A stretch of DNA of 14,014 nucleotides from Minisyncoccota bacterium (GTDB lineage: Bacteria; Patescibacteriota; Minisyncoccia; UBA6257; 2-01-FULL-56-20), in NCBI GenBank assembly GCA_031291905.1, contig JARLIC010000036.1, positions 1-14,014 on the forward strand, read 5' to 3'. Every line of letters starts with the position of its first letter. The first letter of the stretch is position 1. Both the position numbers and the translations under genes were made by a program. The notes beneath the pieces are model-generated. The model had not been told where the DNA came from. It searched no databases and worked only from the letters and a program-made list of their open reading frames with translations. Shown here piece after piece: positions 7,406-13,611 of the stretch.

Positions 7406-8797
7406 ATGAGAACGAACATCGCGGATATCGTCGGCAAGGAAGGGCAGGAGGTGGAGGTCTTCGGCTGGGTGCACGCCCGCCGCGACCACGGCAAGCTTAT
7501 CTTCATCGATCTCCGCGACAGGAGCGGTGTGGCCCAGGTGGTCTTCGGCCCCAAAGTGGCGGGCGCATCGGACCTGCGCCTGGAATACGTGGTGAAAGTG
7601 ACCGGCATGGTGAACAAGCGTCCTGAGAACATGGTGAACGACAAGATCCCCACCGGCAAGCACGAGATATTCGCGAGCGGGCTCGAGATAATCAACACTT
7701 CGGAGACGACCCCAATGCCGCTCGACACCGACGGTTACGAGATCAACGAGGAGGTCCGTTTGAAATATCGCTATCTTGATCTTCGCCGCGAACGCTTGGC
7801 GCACAATCTTGCATTCCGCCACGAGACGATCTCGTTCGTCCGTAATTTTTTGAACGAACACGGATTTTTGGAGATCGAGACGCCGAACCTCACGCGCTCC
7901 ACGCCGGAAGGCGCACGCGATTACCTCGTGCCGTCGCGCATCCAGAACGGCGATTTTTACGCGCTGCCGCAATCGCCCCAGCAGTACAAACAGCTCCTTA
8001 TGGTCGCCGGCATCGAAAAGTATTTCCAGGTTGCGCGGTGTTTCCGCGACGAGGATACGCGCGGTGACCGCCAGCCGGAGTTCACCCAGCTCGATATGGA
8101 GATGAGCTTCGTGGAAGAGGAGGATGTGCTCGCACTGAACGAGGAGCTTTTGATTGCACTCGTCAAAAAGGTGGCGCCCACGAAGAAGATCCAGGAGGTC
8201 CCGTTCCCGCGCCTCACCTATAAGGAGGCGATGGAAAAATACCACAGCGACAAGCCGGATCTGCGCACCGACAAGAACGATCCCAACCTTCTCGCATTCT
8301 GCTGGGTGATCGATTTCCCGTTCTTCGAGAAGACCGACGAGGGTGGATGGACCTTCACGCACAATCCGTTCTCCGCACCGAAGCCGGAATTCATGGACGA
8401 TCTGCTCGCGAAGAAGAACATCGAGAACATCCTTACCACGCAATACGACGTGGCAATGAACGGTATGGAGATCGGCGGGGGAAGTATCCGCAACCACAAG
8501 CCTGCCGCGCTCGAGGCGGTTTTCGAGATCATGGGCTTCGAGAAGGAGCGCATCCATAGGAACTTCGGACACATGCTTGAGGCACTCGGCTTCGGCGCGC
8601 CGCCGCACGGCGGGATCGCCTGGGGCTTGGACCGGCTCATATCGCTTTTGCGGAACGAGCCGAACATCCGCGAGGTCATCGCGTTTCCGAAGACCGGCGA
8701 CGGTCGCGATCCTATGATGGGTTCGCCCGCATCGGTGGACCAGAAGCAGCTCGACGAGCTCGGACTGGAAATAAAGAAGAAACCGGAAAAGAAATAA
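7406..8797 (+). CDS. aspS: aspartyl-tRNA synthetase lacking the GAD insertion, possibly non-discriminating
   Basis: This 463-aa class II synthetase charges tRNA with aspartate. It has an N-terminal OB-fold anticodon domain (GWVHARRDHGKLIFIDLRDR, from residue 20), motif 1 around FLEIETPNLTRSTPEGARDY, motif 2 FRDEDTRGDRQPEFTQLDME (F213 on) and motif 3 GIAWGLDRL (to L411). Bacterial AspRS is normally near 590 aa because a GAD domain interrupts the catalytic core. Here the chain runs from SDKPDLR across a few residues to CWVIDFPFFE, so that domain is missing. His28 sits where E. coli, which discriminates, has Leu. In the literature this His is associated with AspRS that also charges tRNA-Asn, so the cell may rely on GatCAB. 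The start gives the normal N-terminus. It is followed 40 nt later by ndk. Confidence 0.93.
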   Translation: MRTNIADIVGKEGQEVEVFGWVHARRDHGKLIFIDLRDRSGVAQVVFGPKVAGASDLRLEYVVKVTGMVNKRPENMVNDKIPTGKHEIFASGLEIINTSETTPMPLDTDGYEINEEVRLKYRYLDLRRERLAHNLAFRHETISFVRNFLNEHGFLEIETPNLTRSTPEGARDYLVPSRIQNGDFYALPQSPQQYKQLLMVAGIEKYFQVARCFRDEDTRGDRQPEFTQLDMEMSFVEEEDVLALNEELLIALVKKVAPTKKIQEVPFPRLTYKEAMEKYHSDKPDLRTDKNDPNLLAFCWVIDFPFFEKTDEGGWTFTHNPFSAPKPEFMDDLLAKKNIENILTTQYDVAMNGMEIGGGSIRNHKPAALEAVFEIMGFEKERIHRNFGHMLEALGFGAPPHGGIAWGLDRLISLLRNEPNIREVIAFPKTGDGRDPMMGSPASVDQKQLDELGLEIKKKPEKK

Positions 8798-8837
8798 AAG
8801 CGCGATAAAAATAAATTAAAAACCAACGAATAAAAAC

Positions 8838-9443
8838 ATGGCAGCACATCCCAAAGACGAACGCACATTGGTGGTAATCAAACCGGACGGCATCCAGCGC
8901 ACGCTCATCGGCGAGATCATCAAGCGCTACGAGCAGAGCGGCCTGAAGCTTGTCGGCATCAAGATGCTTGTGCCGACCGAAGAACTCGTGAACAGCCATT
9001 ATCTTCTCGATCCGGAGTGGCCGATGAAGACCGGCCTGAAGACCATCGAGTCGTACAGGAAGAAGGGCCAGACGCCGCCTTCCGAGAATCCTTTGGAGAT
9101 CACCGACGTCATTCTGAAGAATCTGAAGAAGTACATGACGAAGGGGCCGGTGGTCGCCATGGTGTGGCAGGGGATCCATGCGGCGGGCATCGTGAAGAAG
9201 ATCACGGGCAGCACGGAGCCTTTGACCTCCGATATGGGCACCATCCGCGGCGATTTCACCATCGATTCCTATCAGGTCTCCGACGTGGACAAGCGCGCGG
9301 TGCGCAACCTCGTCCATTGCTCGGGCAATGCGGAGGAGGCGAAGCAGGAGGTCCCGCTGTGGTTCAAGCCGGAGGAACTCTTCGAGTACCGGCTCATCAA
9401 CGAGGCAATGCTGTACGATCCGGAGATCAACAACATTCTTTAG
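8838..9443 (+). CDS. ndk: nucleoside-diphosphate kinase, enlarged form
   Basis: This 201-aa enzyme transfers the gamma phosphate from ATP to NDPs through a phosphohistidine, balancing NTP and dNTP pools. The key parts are VVIKPDG near the N-terminus, GPVVAMVWQG, the phosphate-binding GTIRGDF and the catalytic H160 in RNLVHCSGN followed by EVPLWF. Typical bacterial Ndk is about 140 aa. Here about 30 residues are inserted after the SHYLLDPEW segment (MKTGLKTIESYRKKG and on), plus a shorter insert after GDF. These lie where the Kpn-loop and surface helices are, so the oligomer may differ. The leading AT-rich gap of 40 nt has no Shine-Dalgarno site. It is probably co-transcribed with aspS and the Nudix gene. 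Confidence 0.95.
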   Translation: MAAHPKDERTLVVIKPDGIQRTLIGEIIKRYEQSGLKLVGIKMLVPTEELVNSHYLLDPEWPMKTGLKTIESYRKKGQTPPSENPLEITDVILKNLKKYMTKGPVVAMVWQGIHAAGIVKKITGSTEPLTSDMGTIRGDFTIDSYQVSDVDKRAVRNLVHCSGNAEEAKQEVPLWFKPEELFEYRLINEAMLYDPEINNIL

Positions 9444-9473
9444 GGATAATTGCCCACGACACACTATTCCTTT

Positions 9474-9944
9474 ATGAGGCAGACGACGCTGTGTTTCCTG
9501 GTTAAGGATGATCAGGTTCTGCTGGCGATAAAAAAGAGGGGATTTGGGGTGGGAAAATGGAATGGCGCGGGCGGAAAGGTAAAAGACAACGAAAGTATCG
9601 GTATCGCCGCAGCCAGAGAACTCAACGAGGAGGTCGGTGTAAAAGTTTCACCCAGCGACCTCGAGCTGGTGGGAACGTTGCAGTTCGACTTTGACGGCAA
9701 TCCGGATTGGGCCCAACGGTGCGAGGTATTTATTGCCCGGCACTGGGAGGGTGAGCCGAGCGAATCGGAGGAAATGCGTCCGAGATGGTATGCAATAGAT
9801 AAATTACCCTTCGAAGGGATGTGGATCGATGACCCTCATTGGGTGCCACTCGTGCTTTCGGGGAAAAAGATAAGCGGAAAATTCCTCTTCAATAAGGATG
9901 GCTCGGCGATCCTCAATTTTGAGGTTTTCGAGGTTCATCCATAA
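9474..9944 (+). CDS. MTH1-like Nudix hydrolase (oxidised purine dNTP diphosphatase)
   Basis: This 156-aa sanitising enzyme hydrolyses oxidised purine nucleoside triphosphates such as 8-oxo-dGTP to monophosphates. The Nudix box is complete: GKVKDNE, seven residues, then RELNEEVGV, with all metal-binding Glu present. Similarity to human MTH1 runs over the whole length: KKRGFGVGKWNGAGGKV, EEMRPRWYAIDKLPF and the MWIDDPHWVPL segment holding the Trp and Asp pair that recognise the damaged base. The N-terminus MRQTTLCFLVK is the common family start, so ATG 9474 is preferred over an in-frame TTG at 9450. It starts 30 nt after ndk. Its last 32 nt overlap the end of the opposing MazG-like gene. Confidence 0.93.
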   Translation: MRQTTLCFLVKDDQVLLAIKKRGFGVGKWNGAGGKVKDNESIGIAAARELNEEVGVKVSPSDLELVGTLQFDFDGNPDWAQRCEVFIARHWEGEPSESEEMRPRWYAIDKLPFEGMWIDDPHWVPLVLSGKKISGKFLFNKDGSAILNFEVFEVHP

Positions 9945-10254
9945 GAATTCTTTTTTCAAAGCCGCCACGCTTTTCGTGTTTTTCTCTTTGGATCGCGCGG
10001 ATGTCCTCGGCCGATTTGCCAAGAAGGGGAATGAGCGTGTCGATGATCTCAAGAAGGTCCGCGAGCTCCTCTTCCGTGTTGCCTGTTTCGAGCGAGCTCT
10101 GGAGTTCGGCGGCCTCTTCGGTCGCTTTCTTTAAGAGCGCTTCCAAGAATTCCATATCGTCCTCAAGGACGCGATAGGAAGGCTCGAACCCCTCCTTCTC
10201 TTTTATGATGTCGGGAATATTGTCTCTTACCAGTTTTGGATATTCGCTTTCCAT
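9913..10254 (-). CDS. MazG-like / phosphoribosyl-ATP pyrophosphohydrolase-like protein
   Basis: This 113-aa all-alpha NTP pyrophosphohydrolase fold protein probably cleaves non-canonical nucleotides. The N-terminus YPKLVRDNIPDIIKEKEG is typical of this family of uncharacterised house-cleaning proteins. Metal-binding acidic residues appear as KATEEAAEL (44-52) and EEELADLLEIID, i.e. the EExxE and ExxD pattern. RGGFEKRI closes the fold. It is not the HisE step of histidine synthesis as far as context shows, since no his genes are nearby. It begins 11 nt after prfA, probably in one operon, with only a poor ribosome-binding site (CGGA). Its 3' end overlaps the MTH1-like gene by 32 nt. The substrate is unknown. 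Confidence 0.85.
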   Translation of the reverse strand: MESEYPKLVRDNIPDIIKEKEGFEPSYRVLEDDMEFLEALLKKATEEAAELQSSLETGNTEEELADLLEIIDTLIPLLGKSAEDIRAIQREKHEKRGGFEKRILMDEPRKPQN

Positions 10255-10265
10255 TCCGATTTACT

Positions 10266-10991
10266 TTATTTTGTTTCGGCGAACGCTTTCACGATAGGGT
10301 CGAAGTCGCCCTCCATGATCTTCTCGATGTTGTGCCACTTCTTGCCGATGCGGTGATCGGTGATGCGGTCGTCGGGAAAGTTATACGTGCGGATCTTCTC
10401 GGAACGGTCGGCGGTGCCGACCTGTTCGCGGCGCATGTCGGTGACGTTGCCCGTGGCGCGCGCCTGCTCTATCTCGTAAAGCTTTGCGCGGAGCACGTCC
10501 ATGGCTTTTTCGCGGTTCGCGTACTGCGAGCGCTCCTCGCGCGACGCGACGACGATGCCGCTCGGTTTGTGCAAAATGCGTACCGCGGTCTCCACTTTGT
10601 TCACGTTCTGTCCGCCCGGCCCGCCTGCGCGGGAGAATGTCACTTCAAGGTCGTTGTCCGAGATATGCACTTCCTTCGCCTCGACGATCGGCAGAATGGC
10701 GACCGATGCGGTCGAGGTATGCACGCGGCCCGCACGTTCGGTGGCGGGAATGCGTTGTACGCGGTGGACCCCCGATTCGTGCTTGAACGCTTCGTAGCAG
10801 CCCGTTCCTTTTATTTCCGCAACAAGGTGCTTGTAGCCCTGTCCGTTGTCGTTCGCGTCGAGGACGGAAAAATCCCACTTCTGCCTTGCGCAATACCGCT
10901 GGTACATGCGTGCAAGGTCGCCCGCAAAGATGGACGCCTCGTCGCCGCCCGCGCCCGCGCGGATCTCCATGATGATCTTGTTGGTAGTCAT
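10266..10991 (-). CDS. prfA: class I peptide chain release factor, RF1 type, lacking domain 1
   Basis: This 241-aa release factor recognises stop codons in the A site and triggers peptide release. The peptidyl-tRNA hydrolysis motif GGQ is at 126-128 within AGGPGGQNVNKVETAV. The stop-codon reading motif is PAT at 82-84, the PxT form of RF1 (UAA/UAG), rather than the SPF of RF2. The PAT to GGQ spacing matches E. coli RF1. The chain begins directly at IRAGAGGDEAS, where domain 2 starts. About 100 N-terminal residues found in normal RF1 (about 360 aa) are absent, and the C-terminus is slightly shorter. No missing piece is encoded upstream, because a terminator and promoter lie there. A GTG start at 11030 would overlap the -10 box, so ATG 10991 is chosen. 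It is followed by the MazG-like gene. Confidence 0.88.
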   Translation of the reverse strand: MTTNKIIMEIRAGAGGDEASIFAGDLARMYQRYCARQKWDFSVLDANDNGQGYKHLVAEIKGTGCYEAFKHESGVHRVQRIPATERAGRVHTSTASVAILPIVEAKEVHISDNDLEVTFSRAGGPGGQNVNKVETAVRILHKPSGIVVASREERSQYANREKAMDVLRAKLYEIEQARATGNVTDMRREQVGTADRSEKIRTYNFPDDRITDHRIGKKWHNIEKIMEGDFDPIVKAFAETK

Positions 10992-11020
10992 GTGTTTCGG
11001 ATCGATATTTCTACAGGGAC

Positions 11021-11029
11021 ATTGTAGCA
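11021..11029 (-). promoter_or_regulatory. extended -10 promoter of prfA
   Basis: On the minus strand TGCTACAAT (11029-11021) combines TGn with a 5/6 match to TATAAT. Predicted +1 is near 11014, giving a leader of about 23 nt without a Shine-Dalgarno site. The -35 region would fall on the T-tract of the upstream terminator. Confidence 0.65.
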
Positions 11030-11044
11030 CGGGTCCGTATTATG

Positions 11045-11077
11045 AAAAAGGCCCCATCGATGATTGTCGATGGGGCC
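11045..11077 (-). terminator. terminator of the secreted-protein operon
   Basis: An 11-bp perfect stem GGCCCCATCGA (11050-11060)/TCGATGGGGCC (11067-11077) with a 6-nt loop is followed on the minus strand by TTTTT (11049-11045). It separates the secreted-protein operon from prfA. Confidence 0.92.
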
Positions 11078-11124
11078 GGAAGATACTGCATACCGATCAA
11101 AGAGCTGTTTGCGCTGCGTGATCA

Positions 11125-12225
11125 CTACTTATGATCGCAGTCCTTGCCGCCCTTGCTCGGCTGGGTTGGAGTCGTCGGGGCCGGAAGGGTGACGTTGTTG
11201 GTGTTCGCATTCGCGTTGGAATTTGCGTTTGCGTTCTTGTTTACGTTCTGATTCGCGTTGTTGTTGGTGTTGGCGTTCGAGTTCGCGTTGTCGTTCGCGT
11301 TCTTGTTGACGTTGTTATTGGTATTCTTAACCTTGTTATCCACCGTATTTTGAACCACGGTGGAAACTGCAACGTTGTTGTTGTTTTTCGCAGTTTGCTT
11401 CTGCTGCTGCTGCTGACTTTGTTGTTGGGTCTGCGACTGTGACTGCTGTGCGTTTGAATTGTTTTCGTTGACGGTGGAGTTGCTCGCGTTACCACCACTT
11501 CCGCCGGCACCGCCTGCGGCACTGGCACTGGAGCTTCCGCCGGTAGCATTGGCAGCACCGCCTGCAGCACTTGCGGTTGCACCGGTACTGTTGCCGCCGT
11601 TCGCAACCAACGAAGTCGATTCCTCGATATGGGTCCGTCCAAGAAAAGCCGTCCATGGACTGAGCGCGTTACCGACAAATCCGCCGATGGCACCGACCAT
11701 ATTGGCTTTGGCGCTCAAGCGGGCAGCTTTGCCTTCCTGTTCATAGAGGCCGTTGAGGGCCGCCATGTTCAGCTCGGTTGCGGTCGTGACGCGGTCGCTG
11801 ATCTCGTAATTATGAGCTTCGCGTGTCGTCTCCGTGTCCGCATTCTGCTTGTTGATGGCCAGTTGTGCGAGGTTATACTTTGCCGTCAGCAGGAGGAGAT
11901 CCTCATGCTGCTTTTGCGCCTCAGCAAGTGTCTTTGCCGTATCGGCATTGGCATTGGCCGCGACGGCAGTGGCTTCGCCCGTGCGCGCCAGGATCATGAG
12001 AAGCATCGGATCGGTCTTTGGTGCCGGTGCTTCTGCGACGGCGTTTGCCGTTGCGGTTGCATTCGGTGCACGATAGTGATGATCCACGGATTTTTTCGGC
12101 GTATCCGGGATGCATCTTGCGTGCTGTCCCGGTTTGCACTGGTTGGGGGTTTGGGCAACGCTGGACGTACCGACTCCCAGCGCGAAGATGACTGCGAGAA
12201 GAGCTGACTTCATCGCGTATTTCAT
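11125..12225 (-). CDS. secreted low-complexity protein, Gln- and Asn-rich C-terminal half
   Basis: I do not recognise this 366-aa protein. It has a clear Sec signal peptide (1-24, hydrophobic core 7-19, likely cleavage SVA|Q). A Cys-containing short segment follows (C30, C38). Residues about 92-175 form a long charged helix, likely coiled coil, then a glycine-rich hydrophobic patch MVGAIGGFVGNALSPW (176-191). After that come a Gly/Ala/Ser-rich stretch (205-250), a Gln-rich block (259-277) and an Asn-rich block with N-A-N, N-V-N and N-S-N periodicity (281-345). It ends KDCDHK. The composition resembles prion-like or amyloid-forming and matrix-type extracellular proteins; that is inference. The start is fixed by GGAGGT 8 nt upstream. 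The ATG overlaps the previous stop as ATGA, so translation is coupled. Confidence 0.85.
   Translation of the reverse strand: MKYAMKSALLAVIFALGVGTSSVAQTPNQCKPGQHARCIPDTPKKSVDHHYRAPNATATANAVAEAPAPKTDPMLLMILARTGEATAVAANANADTAKTLAEAQKQHEDLLLLTAKYNLAQLAINKQNADTETTREAHNYEISDRVTTATELNMAALNGLYEQEGKAARLSAKANMVGAIGGFVGNALSPWTAFLGRTHIEESTSLVANGGNSTGATASAAGGAANATGGSSSASAAGGAGGSGGNASNSTVNENNSNAQQSQSQTQQQSQQQQQKQTAKNNNNVAVSTVVQNTVDNKVKNTNNNVNKNANDNANSNANTNNNANQNVNKNANANSNANANTNNVTLPAPTTPTQPSKGGKDCDHK
11191..11325 (-). repeat. in-frame degenerate Asn-codon repeat
   Basis: Residues 301-345 of the secreted protein are encoded by a degenerate tandem array in which AAC/AAT alternates with GCG, GTC, TCC, ACC or GAC codons, giving an irregular hexanucleotide periodicity. 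The pattern probably grew by slippage or unequal exchange. Frame is kept throughout and synonymous codons vary, suggesting selection on the protein. Confidence 0.8.
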
Positions 12226-13268
12226 TGTTGCATACCTCCGGGGGTCTGCAGGACCGCGGGCATGATGCCGGGGCCGACTGCGATTCCCATGTTCTCAAGC
12301 TGTTGTCGGTTCTGCTGAAGCACTTTCTGAAAGTTCGCTTCGGCAAGTTGTCGGGCGTTATCCGCGGAATGGCGCATATGCGTCGCCGTGGCCGCAGGTA
12401 TGACCGCCTGCAGAATGCCCGGGACGAGTACGAACGGATTGCCGGTTATCGCCGCGCCGATCGCGTAAGGCAGCATGGTCTTGCCCATGCGTCCCATGAC
12501 GCGTGTGAACGCGCGCGGTCCGGGAAAGCGTCCGTCGAACGGTTCCGCATTCGCCATGAACTCCCTTCCGTCGACCGGCGTACCGCCGATCATAAAGACA
12601 AAAGGTTTCTGTGGCAGTTGTGCGAGTTGGAAGTAGAACACGAACTGGGTCCGTGTTCTCCTTACGTGAGTGTTGATGTGGTTGATCGTTTGTGTGAACC
12701 AACCCTTTTGCATCTCGCTCGCGTTCTCGTAGATGGCGATCCGCGATTCGAAATTTCCTTTTTGGGGAATTCGTTGCGCGATCACCCAATCCTTGTCGAT
12801 CACGACCTTGTATCCGGTATGCCGCCGCTCCGGTGAGGGAGGGGCAAGCACTACCCGAGGGGAGGTTGATTGAGGAAACGATGCCGCGAGGTCGGATGGT
12901 TCCGCCAGCATGGCAAGGTCTCCCGTCGAGGAAGGGATTTCGTCTTCTTTCGGCATCCGCACTGCGGAGATTATTGCCGGGTTGGAGAGCGTCGCAGGTT
13001 CGGCGGGCACGGTGGTAGCCGTGGTCGTCGGGCGCGCGATCTCTTGTTGCGGGTTCTTCCGTGGCGGCGTGACGGCATGTTTTGCCGGCGCCGACGGATG
13101 TCGAGTAGCATCGACCGTTCCGGGATTGAGGGCCCGGAGGATCGGTATAGTTGATTGTTTCTCGTTCGCGGAGACGTGGAACGTTTTCACCTCTCCCAGG
13201 TTGGGGAGGAGGGAGAATATTCCCACGATCGTCGCGAAAAACAGTGCAACTCGAAATTTGCTCTTCAT
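12222..13268 (-). CDS. secreted or membrane-anchored protein of unknown function
   Basis: I do not recognise this 348-aa protein. A signal peptide or anchor covers 1-25 (MKSKF, then hydrophobic RVALFFATIVGIFSLLP). Residues about 45-150 are Pro/Thr/Ala/Ser-rich and likely a disordered linker. A folded domain appears from about 150 to 250 (GYKVVIDKDWVIAQR, FYFQLAQLPQKPFVFMIGG, DGREFMANAEPFDGRFPGP). Next is a Gly/Ala/Pro hydrophobic region (about 263-295) that could be membrane inserted, and a Gln-rich helix (303-327). The pattern fits an envelope protein; no enzyme motif is visible. AAGGAG lies 6 nt before the ATG, an excellent ribosome-binding site. It is the first gene of a two-gene operon, with an ATGA overlap to the next. 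Confidence 0.82.
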   Translation of the reverse strand: MKSKFRVALFFATIVGIFSLLPNLGEVKTFHVSANEKQSTIPILRALNPGTVDATRHPSAPAKHAVTPPRKNPQQEIARPTTTATTVPAEPATLSNPAIISAVRMPKEDEIPSSTGDLAMLAEPSDLAASFPQSTSPRVVLAPPSPERRHTGYKVVIDKDWVIAQRIPQKGNFESRIAIYENASEMQKGWFTQTINHINTHVRRTRTQFVFYFQLAQLPQKPFVFMIGGTPVDGREFMANAEPFDGRFPGPRAFTRVMGRMGKTMLPYAIGAAITGNPFVLVPGILQAVIPAATATHMRHSADNARQLAEANFQKVLQQNRQQLENMGIAVGPGIMPAVLQTPGGMQQ

Positions 13269-13339
13269 TGGTTTCTCCTTTCTCCGGGAGAGCGCCCGGC
13301 AGATGGAATCCGATCACCAAACCGCATCATCGCTTTCAT
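13265..13339 (-). CDS. possible leader mini-ORF, 24 codons
   Basis: An ORF starting MKAMMRFGDR begins at ATG 13339, preceded by AGGGGG only 3 nt upstream. It ends in TGA at 13267-13265, overlapping the ATG of the next gene as ATGA. The coupled geometry matches the one seen between the two downstream genes, but the sequence also carries the ribosome-binding site and hairpin of the next gene. The peptide has no known relatives I can name. It may be fortuitous. Confidence 0.25.
   Translation of the reverse strand: MKAMMRFGDRIPSAGRSPGERRNQ
13275..13299 (-). promoter_or_regulatory. Shine-Dalgarno site with adjoining hairpin
   Basis: On the minus strand CCGGG (13299-13295), a 6-nt loop and CCCGG (13288-13284) form a small stem. 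Three nt later comes AAGGAG (13280-13275), with 6 nt to the ATG at 13268. The hairpin ends right at the ribosome-binding site, so it could influence initiation. Confidence 0.6.
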
Positions 13340-13351
13340 GTACCCCCTACA

Positions 13352-13377
13352 ACCATCCCCATACTTCGGGCAATGGT
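13352..13377 (-). repeat. leader repeat, proximal copy
   Basis: This 26-nt unit is identical to that at 13443-13468. As RNA of the minus strand it folds into ACCAUU/GAUGGU and CCC/GGG stems with one bulged G and a 7-nt loop GAAGUAU. Conservation continues two bases further out as ACGCC on the 5' side of the RNA. Confidence 0.8.
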
Positions 13378-13442
13378 CCGGCGTACACAAAAGAGAATTC
13401 GCTGTCAGGCAATGCCTCTTCGATACCTCTCGACACCTTGCG

Positions 13443-13468
13443 ACCATCCCCATACTTCGGGCAATGGT
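13443..13468 (-). repeat. leader repeat, distal copy
   Basis: This is the second exact copy of the 26-nt unit, 91 nt from the first. Because 91 is not a multiple of three, the copies fall in different frames, so conservation is at the DNA or RNA level, not protein. The five bases ACGCC recur outside both copies after a two-base difference. Confidence 0.8.
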
Positions 13469-13514
13469 TTGGCGTGTCGTGCGGCGGTCGTCAAAGCATC
13501 ATCATCCGGATCCC

Positions 13515-13550
13515 CGATCCTTGTATTCGATATTCTGTTTTCAAGGATCG
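13515..13550 (-). other. 9-bp inverted repeat in the operon leader
   Basis: CGATCCTTG (13515-13523) pairs perfectly with CAAGGATCG (13542-13550) around an 18-nt A/T-rich loop. It lies about 25-60 nt after the predicted transcription start. There is no U-tract after the stem, so it is not an ordinary terminator. Confidence 0.6.
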
Positions 13551-13582
13551 TTCGCCGAAGAGAGACTCCTCGGTCGTGACTA

Positions 13583-13611
13583 TTACTACCATACTTTGAC
13601 AGAAATGTCAA
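13583..13611 (-). promoter_or_regulatory. promoter of the secreted-protein operon
   Basis: On the minus strand a consensus TTGACA (13611-13606), a 17-nt spacer and TAGTAA (13588-13583), or AGTAAT with 18 nt, preceded by TGG, form a promoter with +1 near 13576. The -35 is one half of a perfect palindrome. Confidence 0.65.

Larger units (their letters stand above)
13269..13576 (-). other. untranslated leader of the secreted-protein operon
   Basis: This stretch of about 308 nt between the predicted start site and the first confident gene holds no convincing full-size gene. It contains, in transcript order, a 9-bp stem, the distal repeat, a perfect AGGCA-A-TGCCT palindrome (13407-13417), the proximal repeat, a possible mini-ORF and a hairpin next to the ribosome-binding site. 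I do not recognise any known riboswitch class in it. Confidence 0.55.

Noticed and set aside
9450..9473. TTG start for the Nudix gene
   Set aside because: The MTH1-like N-terminus begins at ATG 9474. The extra residues match nothing in the family.
10236..11027. Plus-strand ORF opposite prfA
   Set aside because: It is a shadow of the GC-rich RF1 coding frame, whose catalytic motifs are unmistakable.
10992..11030. GTG start extending RF1 by 13 residues
   Set aside because: The added codons include the -10 box and do not resemble RF1 domain 1.
12358..13320. Long alternative-frame ORF on the minus strand inside the secreted-protein gene
   Set aside because: It lacks a ribosome-binding site, while the frame starting at 13268 has a perfect one, a signal peptide and the ATGA coupling.
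13352..13468. CRISPR array reading of the two 26-nt repeats
   Set aside because: There are only two copies with a 65-nt gap and no cas genes. The position in an operon leader fits a regulatory element better.
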